Assembly (NCBI GenBank): GCA_002504435.1
Contig: DAQP01000043.1
Span: 1-16,162 of the forward strand
DNA from: Euryarchaeota archaeon UBA438
GTDB taxonomy: Archaea > Thermoplasmatota > Poseidoniia > Poseidoniales > Thalassarchaeaceae
DNA: 16,162 nucleotides
Direction: 5' to 3'
Position 1 is the stretch's first letter, and each line of letters opens with the position of its first letter. This document shows positions 1 through 6,991 of this stretch, piece after piece. The position numbers and the translations under genes are program-made. The notes under the pieces were generated by a model. That model was not told the DNA's origin. It did no database searches and saw only the letters and a program-made list of their open reading frames with translations.

Positions 1-536
1 GCCTCGGGACTTGGAAAGTTCGCGTCGTCTTGTGTAAGTGTAACCACTAGCCCTTCCCCCTTCCCCTCGTTCCAGAGGAATCGGTGCCTCTTCCCTGTAG
101 CAGCCTCCCAAGAGGCGGCAATTAGTCCGGAGCAAATGGGGCCGGAGGAGGGGTTGTCAACAAGTATCCTTGATCGCCCATCGTCTTCCAGCAGGCCAAA
201 CATACCTAGGCCACTAGTTTCCCAAAGCAGGCTTGTTTGCGTCCAAGACCTTGGGTCCCTACCCGCAGGAGGGGATGAAAACCCAAGGCCGAGCATGTAC
301 TCTTCATGTTCTAGAGATGCGTGGGCTAGGCGTCTACCTAGACTCTGCGCAGTCCTTCTCTCCAGGCCCTGAAACCACAATTCGAACCACCCGGTTCCAA
401 CCATCCATGCTATCTCATCCCTGCTTCTGAGATTGTCCCTGTAGGTGCCGTTTTCCAATGACCAACGATTGATTATTTCCGATTCCGAGGATTTGGCCTT
501 TCTTGGCTTGGCCCTTAGGAAGTCAAAGAAGCCCAT
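1..536 (-). CDS. Unidentified protein, C-terminus cut by the window edge
   Basis: An open frame of 178 codons starts at the ATG read from 536 down to 534 and reaches base 1 without a stop, so the C-terminus is missing. It begins MGFFDFLRAKPRKAKSSE, has a basic N-terminus, and is rich in Trp and Gly. The ATG lies 2 bp after the TGA of the aminotransferase. A GGAG stretch about 7 nt upstream could be a ribosome binding site, so this is very probably the third gene of the alaS operon. I do not recognise the family. The segment GPICSGLIAASWEAATGK, about residues 131-148, vaguely recalls V4R-type small-molecule-binding domains, but the match is too weak for a call. There is no signal peptide or membrane helix, so a cytoplasmic protein is expected. 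The plus-strand frames here are shorter and have no gene-like context. Confidence 0.75.
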   Translation of the reverse strand, partial: MGFFDFLRAKPRKAKSSESEIINRWSLENGTYRDNLRSRDEIAWMVGTGWFELWFQGLERRTAQSLGRRLAHASLEHEEYMLGLGFSSPPAGRDPRSWTQTSLLWETSGLGMFGLLEDDGRSRILVDNPSSGPICSGLIAASWEAATGKRHRFLWNEGKGEGLVVTLTQDDANFPSPE

Positions 537-538
537 GT

Positions 539-1738
539 TCAGACTCCCAGGAAAGACTCCATTCGGTCGAATGCCTCAGCCAGGGTCTCGATAGGGGGCA
601 AACACACCATCCTGAAGTGCCCCGCACCGTATTGGGGAGAGAATCCCGAGCCGTGAACTACCAGGACATGGTGTTGGTGCAGTAGATCGAGTACCCATTG
701 CTTGTCCGAAGCGGCGCTTTCGCCTGTAATGCGAACGAACAGGTAGAACGCTCCGCCAGGAGCCTCGCACTCGAGGCCATCAATCTCACCAATACGCCTC
801 ATGCAATAGTCGAGCCTCTCCTTGACTCGAGCGCGATGCGTCTCGAGCCAGCCATGATCACCGGTAATTCCAGCCAGATAGCCGTGCTGAGCAGGAGTAG
901 ATGCGCACAACCTGCTTCGCAACAGCCGTTCGACTCCGTCCCTGACAAGGGAAAGTCTGCCCTCTGGATCGTGCCAAGCCATGTAGCCAATACGCCAGCC
1001 GGGTGCGAAGTACACCTTTGACACTCCATTCAGGGCGATTACCGGAACACTGTGGGAACGAGATGCTGCAGAGCACATCTTCCCCGTAAAATCGAGTCCG
1101 TCGTATATTTCGTCGGAGATGATTGTGCATTTGGGGTAATCGCGGGCTATGTCGATCAATGCATCGATCTCAGCTGGTGTTGCCACATTTCCAGTCGGAT
1201 TGTTCGGGTTAATCAGAACGAGGAGTCGGACGCTATCATCCATCTTCGATGCAATGTCTTCTAAGTCGATTCGCCAGTTGTCATCCGGGTCGAGGCGATA
1301 CTCCACGGTGGTAGCACCGTACATCTGAGGGTATGCCATGTATGGGGGATAGTGAGGCCCGGGGGCCAGTACTTTGCTCCCCTCTTCGAGGAATGCGGCG
1401 AAGATTATCTGAAGGGCCTCGGTGACTCCATGGGTGACATAGACGTCATCCTCGGAACACGGCCATCCCTTGCGAGTCTCCCCTTCAGCGATCGCTTGAC
1501 GCAGTTCGGGCAGTCCGTATGATGGGCCGTAACCGTTGTCCTGGGAGTCTAGTGCACGCTTGTACGCTGCGACCATGTGTTCAGGGGTCGGCAGGCCATC
1601 GTATGCGAGCGGATCTCCGATGTTGAGCCTGATTATCTCATGACCTTCCTTCTCTAGTTCGATCGCAGGGACGACTACATCACGAATTGCATACTCAATT
1701 GAAGCGGCGCGAGCGGAGACATCGACCTTCTCGACCAT
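539..1738 (-). CDS. Alanine aminotransferase (class I/II PLP enzyme)
   Basis: A PLP-dependent fold-type I aminotransferase of 399 residues, expected in the cytosol, where it interconverts pyruvate plus glutamate with alanine plus 2-oxoglutarate. The whole chain resembles Pyrococcus furiosus alanine aminotransferase as I remember it. Shared landmarks are the N-terminal SIEYAIRDVV and RLNIGDP, VTEALQIIF, PGPHYPPY, NPNNPTG (177-183), SDEIYDG with Asp209, and NGVSKVYFAPGWRIGY with the PLP lysine at 241. Near the C-terminus are VHGSGF and GAGHFR, where Arg376 should bind the substrate carboxylate. The chosen ATG at 1738 follows the alaS TGA by 4 bp and puts the N-terminus where the Pyrococcus enzyme begins. 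An in-frame ATG at 1771 would add 11 residues and overlap alaS by 29 bp. No strong Shine-Dalgarno precedes either start, so translation is probably coupled. The family is very likely; alanine specificity is inferred from the similarity and from the alaS neighbour. Confidence 0.9.
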   Translation of the reverse strand: MVEKVDVSARAASIEYAIRDVVVPAIELEKEGHEIIRLNIGDPLAYDGLPTPEHMVAAYKRALDSQDNGYGPSYGLPELRQAIAEGETRKGWPCSEDDVYVTHGVTEALQIIFAAFLEEGSKVLAPGPHYPPYMAYPQMYGATTVEYRLDPDDNWRIDLEDIASKMDDSVRLLVLINPNNPTGNVATPAEIDALIDIARDYPKCTIISDEIYDGLDFTGKMCSAASRSHSVPVIALNGVSKVYFAPGWRIGYMAWHDPEGRLSLVRDGVERLLRSRLCASTPAQHGYLAGITGDHGWLETHRARVKERLDYCMRRIGEIDGLECEAPGGAFYLFVRITGESAASDKQWVLDLLHQHHVLVVHGSGFSPQYGAGHFRMVCLPPIETLAEAFDRMESFLGV

Positions 1739-1742
1739 GCGC

Positions 1743-4613
1743 TCACAACCCAAGTAGCTCGCGAGCTGCATCTAGGGCTGCAGGGATTCCATCAGGATTC
1801 GAGCCCCCTCCCTGGGCCATAGTTGGACGGCCCCCTCCTCCGCCTTCTATGTGGCCCGCTATAGCTCGAAGGATCTCTGTGGCGTCATGCTTCTCAGATG
1901 CTATGGTACCTTCCGTGCAGGCGACAATTAGTTTCCCACCTCCGCCCCGTGTTCCGAGAATAGCCAGAGTTGGTTTCGCCTTATCCAGTGTCAGATTCTT
2001 CAGCATTGACATGGGATTTGCATCGGGATCTATCTCCATTACCACGTAGGAAATACCGTCCTTGAAGACGGCTTCGTCGCCACCTCCGCTGGTCCTCAGC
2101 CGGATAATCTCGGCCTCTAGTGAATCTATCTTTTTCTTCTGAGACTTCCACTCCTCGAAGAAGCGTGCAACGGCGACCGGGAGGTCCTCGGGTGAGACTC
2201 CCAGAACTTCGCTTGATTCGCCTAGTAGGCGCTCTTGCGCCCTTGCATGCTCGCGCGCCGTCTCTCCCGCCACGACTTGCAGACGCTCCACCCCGTCTTG
2301 TACCTGACTGGACCTGATGATGCGTAACTCGCCAACCTCGCCCGCTTGGTCGTGATGCGTTCCTCCGCAGGCTTGGGTGTCAAAGTCGCCTATCTTGATG
2401 ATTCTAATCTCCTGATGCTTCGGCGGCCCGCCCTGATAAATCTCGAATCCGAATCTCGAGTCTGCATCTGACCTGTCCAGCACAATCTTCTCTATGGCGG
2501 GGTTAGACAGCACGACCTCATTGGCCTTGTCTTCAATTTTGTCGAGTTGCTCTCTCGACAATCTCGAGTGATGAGTAATATCGAGCCTTGCATACTTGGC
2601 CCCTTTGCTAGAGCCGGCTTGCCACACATGTGGACCTAGCAGCTGCCTAGAAGCTCCGCCCACGATATGAATTGCAGTGTGGTGGTCCATGAGTTGCTTC
2701 CTTCTAGACCAGTCTAGTTCGCCCTCTATTGGGCCATTTTTCAGTTCCTTATCCGTGAGGTGTACAACGATCCCGTTCTGCGATCTGGTGTCCAGAACGC
2801 TCGCTTGAAGCCCCTCTTGGGAAAGTATCCCCTGGTCGCCCAGTTGACCCCCTCCTTCCGGATAGAAAAGCGTCCTGTCGAGTATAACGGCATGGGTAGG
2901 AGAGCCGTCGACCTCGGCAGCAAGAGAGAGCGCGTCGAGCTGGTGCGATGAAATCTCGATGCACCTGAGGACCTCTGCCGAGAATCTGGTTAAACTGGTG
3001 TCAGAGTAATAATCTGCAGTCGTGGCGCCCAATCCCCCGAGGTCGAAAATATCGGCCTGCTTCCGTGCCTTTGCTGCTGCCTTGGTCATACTGGCGTTCC
3101 TAGCTGCCATGTCAGCGGCAAACCCGACCCTGACTGAGAGGTTGTCCCAGCCCATTTCTCTAGCTATCGAAACGACCATTTCGGGATTGAGGCCTCTCTC
3201 CTCTGAGAGCCTGAATAGGATCTTGTCGTCGACTTCTGGAGACTCCTTTGGAACCTCCCTTAGTGCCGTCCTAACTGCTGCCTCCCCCTTTCTTAGCATC
3301 TCGTGATACCTCGACTCCTCCAATTCCAGTATTCTGAGAATGCCTGACCTGCTTTGAGGGAATGGAGAAATATCCATGTTCTTATCCATGTGGTGTGCTG
3401 CGAGTTCAGCCAGACTGATGTTCAATGAAAGGGAGTCCCTCATCCTACAGACCCTTCTAGCCAACATTCTGGAAAGATACCCGGCTTTCGAGTTACTTGG
3501 GACTAGCCCATCCCCAAGCATGTTGCATATTGCATGCATATGATCGGGTATCGCATAAATGGAGGAAAGGGGCTCTGTGACCCTTTTCAACTCCTTTACC
3601 GATACTGAGATTCCGCTTTCGGAAAGTCGTTTTGAGAGATTGACATAGAGTCCCTCGGCATCAGTTCCAACATCGATGTTTAGAATCCCGGCTAATCTCG
3701 ATAGTTCGCCGAGTAGTGAATCCATATTGACGTCGATTCCGGCAGATGAGAGGATGTTCTCAAAACCCGACAAGTCCTTCAACCAATCCACAGAATCTGG
3801 GTAGATAGCCTCGTAGATTGTTGATGTTCCAGCGGCGGCCCAACAGAATCTCTCGAGCCCATACCCTGTATCGATAATCTGTAGGTCCATTTCGCTATAC
3901 ATCTGACCCTTGATTTCGATGTCCCCTGAATCGTCTTCTTCTAGGTTCATGAAGACCAGTGTGGCCAATTCCAAACCTCCCACTATGACTTCCAATGCAG
4001 GTCCCGCATTGCCCCCTCCCGACCATGGATTCTCGACATAGGTGATTGAGATGGGGTCGATTCCAAGAGTTTCGACCAATAACTCGTCGCAGTACCTTAC
4101 GCACTGATCAATCCAATAAACCACATCACCATCCTTGGGCCTATTGAACGCGTGATGCGCCATCATCTCGAAGGTTGAAAGGTGCCTTCCTGATCGGCCC
4201 ACGGCAGCAACGTCAGTAAGTCTGATGCAGGGCTGACTGATGGTCAGCGGATTCTCGGGGGGAGGCACCTGGCCACTGGTGACATGGGGCTGGAAGTCGG
4301 CGATACTAGCTATTGTCAGATGGATGTCATCCCTCCATCTAGCAATCACTGGATAGGGGTCTATTCTGGAATGCCCCCTCTTCTCGAAGAAGGAGAGGAA
4401 GACCTCCCTCATTTCGTCCTTTAGTTGCTTCCCCCTTGACTGAAAACCATCGATTATTGGACTTCCAATGAATGTATAAGGGTCTTCGGAAGTGTCGCCA
4501 CAAGTATCCCTTCTCGGGTCCCTAGTCCAGAATCTCAGACCTGAAACCCTGCAAATTCGAAGGGCGTGGCCGGACTCTTCCCAGAAGGGAATCACAATTT
4601 CTCCGAAGGTCAC
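1743..4613 (-). CDS. alaS: Alanyl-tRNA synthetase, archaeal type
   Basis: A class II synthetase of 956 residues, slightly longer than the usual 900 or so in archaea. It charges tRNA-Ala and edits mischarged Ser and Gly. Visible in order are the archaeal N-terminal extension (about 1-60), the catalytic core with RWRDD (92-96), RHLSTFEMMAHHAF (143-156), the glycine-rich GGGNAGPALEV and DTGYGLER (248-255), then a helical tRNA-recognition region. The editing domain has HTAIH (His645, His649) and CGGTH (Cys749, His753). A coiled-coil linker (EEWKSQKKKIDSLEAEIIRL) leads to the C-Ala domain with GGGGRPTMAQGGG near 924-936. The start is GTG; a second in-frame GTG at 4595 is possible and would fit the shorter Pyrococcus N-terminus. 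In the N-terminal zinc motif only Cys21 and Cys38 remain of four expected cysteines; the other two are Ser24 and Glu43. It is the first gene of the operon and divergent from rtcB. Confidence 0.96.
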   Translation of the reverse strand: MTFGEIVIPFWEESGHALRICRVSGLRFWTRDPRRDTCGDTSEDPYTFIGSPIIDGFQSRGKQLKDEMREVFLSFFEKRGHSRIDPYPVIARWRDDIHLTIASIADFQPHVTSGQVPPPENPLTISQPCIRLTDVAAVGRSGRHLSTFEMMAHHAFNRPKDGDVVYWIDQCVRYCDELLVETLGIDPISITYVENPWSGGGNAGPALEVIVGGLELATLVFMNLEEDDSGDIEIKGQMYSEMDLQIIDTGYGLERFCWAAAGTSTIYEAIYPDSVDWLKDLSGFENILSSAGIDVNMDSLLGELSRLAGILNIDVGTDAEGLYVNLSKRLSESGISVSVKELKRVTEPLSSIYAIPDHMHAICNMLGDGLVPSNSKAGYLSRMLARRVCRMRDSLSLNISLAELAAHHMDKNMDISPFPQSRSGILRILELEESRYHEMLRKGEAAVRTALREVPKESPEVDDKILFRLSEERGLNPEMVVSIAREMGWDNLSVRVGFAADMAARNASMTKAAAKARKQADIFDLGGLGATTADYYSDTSLTRFSAEVLRCIEISSHQLDALSLAAEVDGSPTHAVILDRTLFYPEGGGQLGDQGILSQEGLQASVLDTRSQNGIVVHLTDKELKNGPIEGELDWSRRKQLMDHHTAIHIVGGASRQLLGPHVWQAGSSKGAKYARLDITHHSRLSREQLDKIEDKANEVVLSNPAIEKIVLDRSDADSRFGFEIYQGGPPKHQEIRIIKIGDFDTQACGGTHHDQAGEVGELRIIRSSQVQDGVERLQVVAGETAREHARAQERLLGESSEVLGVSPEDLPVAVARFFEEWKSQKKKIDSLEAEIIRLRTSGGGDEAVFKDGISYVVMEIDPDANPMSMLKNLTLDKAKPTLAILGTRGGGGKLIVACTEGTIASEKHDATEILRAIAGHIEGGGGGRPTMAQGGGSNPDGIPAALDAARELLGL

Positions 4614-4712
4614 AGTGCGCCGCTCCTCGTTTCCGCATTGAAGGGGTCGACTTGAATTCGATTGTCGTCAGACGTGCGTCGCGTTGAAAGCCGGCGGTAG
4701 TCAGGGTGCCCC
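4614..4712. promoter_or_regulatory. Divergent intergenic region between alaS and rtcB
   Basis: This 99-bp gap separates the GTG of alaS (minus) from the ATG of rtcB (plus), so it should contain both promoters. There is no clear archaeal TATA box. The most AT-rich stretch is CTTGAATTCGATTG at 4650-4663, which could serve as a weak box A for rtcB with a start site near 4685. An AGGGTG at 4702-4707, 5 nt before the rtcB ATG, could be a ribosome binding site. The role is inferred from gene orientation only. Confidence 0.45.
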
Positions 4713-6185
4713 ATGACTTCCTCTTGGAGGGACCATATCGAAAGTGACGGCCCGGGTAGAATTCGTATCCGAAGGCATGGCCAAATGCTCACTGACGCAA
4801 TTCTTGTTGCGGATGAGTCCCAAATTGGGGAGGGCATTGACGACAGGTCTCCCTCTCAGCTGGTTAACACGGCTGCTATGCCTGGAATCGTTGGTGATGC
4901 ATGGGCTATGGCTGATTGGCACTTCGGCTATGGCTTTCCCATTGGGGGCGTGGTCGCCACTGACGTCGATTTTGGTGAAAACGGCGGTTCCATCTCCCCA
5001 GGAGGGGTCGGATTCGACATCAATTGCGGGGTTAGGCTGTGTTCCACGGAGTTGTCAATAGATCAGATTGACCCGAAGTCACTAGCGACTGAGCTTTCTG
5101 AAAGAATACCTTCAGGAGCTTCGAGCAAGGGTGGGTTCGTCCTGAATTCTAATGAGATGGATTCGGTACTTTCCAGGGGTGCTTCAGCTGCCGTTGATAT
5201 TGGGCTGGGAGATTCGGATGATCTTGCGGCAATAGAGTCCAATGGCGTTCTTGAAAGCGAAGAGCGATCAGTTGGAGAAAGGGCCCGGAAGAGGGGGACT
5301 AAGTCACTGGGGACATTGGGCTCTGGCAATCACTTCCTAGAGTTGCAGGTAGTCGACAGGATTGTTGACGAGCGCGCGGCTTCGGCATATGGCCTGCATG
5401 AAGGCCTTGTTACCGCAATGATACACACTGGCTCACGTGGCCTCGGCCATCAAGTCTGTTCGGAACATGTTGCCAGCATTGAGTCTAAGTACAGACAACA
5501 AGGAAAAATGTGGCATTCGGATGAGTGGGGAATGACTCTCCCTGACAGGCAGTTGGCGGCCGCCCCTCTCCACAGTCGCGAGGGGGCTTCTTATCTCGAC
5601 GCGATGAGCGCCGCGGGAAACTTCGCCTTTGCGAATAGGTCGGCCCTTACTCAAAGGCTCAGGGATGTTCTGCGGGCAAGGTTTGGGAGGGACGGTGATC
5701 TTGACGTAGTCTACGACGTTAGCCACAATATTGCAAAAATCGAGGAGCACAAGGTGCATGGCGTCTCGTGCACATGCTGTGTACACAGGAAGGGTGCAAC
5801 CAGAGCATTGGGTGGCGATCATCCCGAGCTTGCAGCGCGTTTTTCCGGAGTTGGTCAGCCAGTACTGGTTCCCGGAGACATGGGAACTGCGTCATGGGTA
5901 CTAGCAGGGCCGAGGAGAGGTGCGAATGCTGCTTTCTCCTCGTCCTGTCACGGTGCGGGGAGAAAAATGTCGAGGACGGCCGCAAGGAAGTCGATAGACT
6001 CCGGGCAGCTACTCAAGAGGTTGGAGGAAAGCGGAGTTCATGTTCGTGCTAAGACTCCGAATGTTCTTTCCGAAGAGGCTCCGGAGGCATACAAGGATGT
6101 TGATGACGTAATCGGTCTAACTTCCAAAGCCAACCTGGCTAGGCCGGTAGCCAGGCTGAGGCCATTTGCAGTGATCAAAGGGTAG
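4713..6185 (+). CDS. rtcB: RtcB RNA ligase (tRNA-splicing and repair ligase)
   Basis: A 490-residue, GTP- and Mn2+-dependent ligase that joins a 2',3'-cyclic phosphate (or 3'-phosphate) RNA end to a 5'-hydroxyl. In archaea it seals tRNA exons after intron removal by the splicing endonuclease. The residues known from Pyrococcus RtcB are all visible: SPGGVGFDINCGVRL with Asp102 and Cys105, GSGNHFLELQ with His207, IHTGSRGLGHQV with His238, DVSHNIAKIEEH with His338, SSCHGAGRKMSR with the GMP-accepting His413, and the terminal Lys489 in VIKG. Length is normal for archaea, and no intein interrupts it, although archaeal rtcB genes are a known intein site. The start fits the family N-terminus and sits 99 bp from divergent alaS. 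The TAG stop directly abuts the stop of the opposing gene. No Archease gene lies beside it. Confidence 0.97.
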   Translation: MTSSWRDHIESDGPGRIRIRRHGQMLTDAILVADESQIGEGIDDRSPSQLVNTAAMPGIVGDAWAMADWHFGYGFPIGGVVATDVDFGENGGSISPGGVGFDINCGVRLCSTELSIDQIDPKSLATELSERIPSGASSKGGFVLNSNEMDSVLSRGASAAVDIGLGDSDDLAAIESNGVLESEERSVGERARKRGTKSLGTLGSGNHFLELQVVDRIVDERAASAYGLHEGLVTAMIHTGSRGLGHQVCSEHVASIESKYRQQGKMWHSDEWGMTLPDRQLAAAPLHSREGASYLDAMSAAGNFAFANRSALTQRLRDVLRARFGRDGDLDVVYDVSHNIAKIEEHKVHGVSCTCCVHRKGATRALGGDHPELAARFSGVGQPVLVPGDMGTASWVLAGPRRGANAAFSSSCHGAGRKMSRTAARKSIDSGQLLKRLEESGVHVRAKTPNVLSEEAPEAYKDVDDVIGLTSKANLARPVARLRPFAVIKG

Positions 6186-6707
6186 TCACTTGTCCCTGTA
6201 AAATATCTCGATAACGTCTCCGTCTTGAATCGGATAGTTTTCAAATTCATGGGATAGTTCGCCGTTTACGTACATCACCACTTCGCTGTCATCATCTGCT
6301 ATGCTGTCGAAAATCCGGCTCTCGCTGAACTCTTTGTCCCATATCTGGAAAAAGGCACCGACTGGCGCTTCCATGGGGGTAGGTGCCTCGATGTGGAGGG
6401 TCCCAGAGTCGTCATGCGTGTGGATTCCCCTCATCCCGTCACATGTTGAATCCGAGATTCCAACGTTGGGCCCTATCGGATATTGCTCGCCATCTATTTC
6501 AATGCTGAGCGATGCATGTATGTGGGTCGCTAGGCCGTTATGGCCTTCCAGACATACACTTGCAATTTCCCATTCCTCGGCCAATGGCGGGGAATCGTCG
6601 GATGGCATTGCCAGCACCACAAGGAATGCTATGGTCATGGCTCCAGCGAATGCTAGTGCCGCGGACTCCGCTTTCACGTGGCTCCGTGTGAGGGAGTAGT
6701 ATTTCAC
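6186..6707 (-). CDS. Membrane-anchored extracellular protein with conserved His/Cys motif, function unknown
   Basis: This 173-residue protein has one N-terminal hydrophobic segment (about 15-34, AALAFAGAMTIAFLVVLAM), a signal-anchor, so the rest should be outside the cell. The soluble part carries THIHASLSIEIDGEQYPIGP with His62 and His64, then STCDGMRGIHTHDDSGTLHIE with Cys89, His96, His98 and His105. Cys52 could pair with Cys89. The end, VVMYVNGELSHEFENYPIQDGDVIEIFYRD, looks like a small beta-grasp or beta-sandwich edge. I recall similar 'HxHxxLxIxxDG...CxxxxHTHDxSGxxHxE' domains in other archaea and in bacteria, without an assigned function; the histidines suggest metal binding, which is inference. 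The start is GTG, overlapping the upstream gene's TGA as GTGA, so the two are translationally coupled. Its TGA directly abuts the rtcB TAG from the other strand, leaving no intergenic base. Confidence 0.85.
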   Translation of the reverse strand: MKYYSLTRSHVKAESAALAFAGAMTIAFLVVLAMPSDDSPPLAEEWEIASVCLEGHNGLATHIHASLSIEIDGEQYPIGPNVGISDSTCDGMRGIHTHDDSGTLHIEAPTPMEAPVGAFFQIWDKEFSESRIFDSIADDDSEVVMYVNGELSHEFENYPIQDGDVIEIFYRDK

Positions 6708-6874
6708 ATGCAGTATCCGCGTTTGGGCTGGTTGGGGATGGTAGGTGCGGCCCCTGTCTGGACGCCGTCTGATTCCTCCATAATTATGGTGAGGAGTGTT
6801 TTCACCAGATTCCTCAGCTCCTCGACTTCTTCTCTCATTTCGTCAATCGTTAGGCTATCGCCATCCTCAGTCAC
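6704..6874 (-). CDS. Small coiled-coil protein, function unknown
   Basis: A 56-residue protein in this choice of start (GTG at 6874), MTEDGDSLTIDEMREEVEELR onward. A short amphipathic helix (about 9-32, IDEMREEVEELRNLVKTLLTIIM) with heptad-like Leu/Val spacing suggests a coiled coil or dimerisation helix. A polar, Pro-rich tail ends KRGYCM. The ATGTGA end overlaps the GTG of the next gene, which makes the pair a coupled unit. The open frame extends upstream to a GTG at 6937 (77 residues), but that start would lie upstream of the TATA-like box at 6927-6934. The extra residues also look less protein-like, so I prefer the shorter form. I recognise no family. The tight overlap is the main evidence that it is a real gene. 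Confidence 0.6.
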   Translation of the reverse strand: MTEDGDSLTIDEMREEVEELRNLVKTLLTIIMEESDGVQTGAAPTIPNQPKRGYCM

Positions 6875-6926
6875 GCAATCCCATCCCGAGGAATCTCTTC
6901 CTCGATCTACAAAGCGTCTAAATTGG

Positions 6927-6934
6927 CCTATAAA
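6927..6934 (-). promoter_or_regulatory. Candidate TATA box for the small two-gene unit
   Basis: On the minus strand this reads TTTATAGG, a good match to archaeal box A, in otherwise GC-balanced DNA. Transcription would start about 25 nt downstream, near 6905, leaving a leader of about 30 nt before the GTG at 6874. It lies in the gap after the giant surface protein gene (stop at 6992), so the downstream pair can be transcribed independently. No strong purine-rich BRE is seen next to it. Confidence 0.4.
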
Positions 6935-6991
6935 CACCTAAGGTAACTGGGGTGTCGGGGTGCCGATTAGGAGCCCATAGAGGGTTTCCCA

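Noticed and set aside
136..685. Plus-strand open frames of 60-78 residues near the left edge
   Set aside because: They overlap the partial minus-strand gene and the end of the aminotransferase, have low-complexity Ser/Arg/Pro composition, and have no supporting context.
1738..1771. Upstream ATG at 1771 for the aminotransferase
   Set aside because: It overlaps alaS by 29 bp, and the extra residues extend beyond the N-terminus of the Pyrococcus enzyme. ATG at 1738 fits both spacing and homology better.
5433..5985. Minus-strand frames of 88 and 129 residues inside rtcB
   Set aside because: They are shadows of a highly conserved gene and show no domain-like sequence.
4713..6185. Possible intein in RtcB
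   Set aside because: The gene has the normal 490 codons, all catalytic blocks are contiguous, and no splicing-type Cys/His-Asn junctions are seen.
6875..6937. Longer 77-residue form of the small coiled-coil protein starting at GTG 6937
   Set aside because: The start would lie upstream of the TATA-like box at 6927-6934, and the added residues are less protein-like. It is kept only as an alternative.
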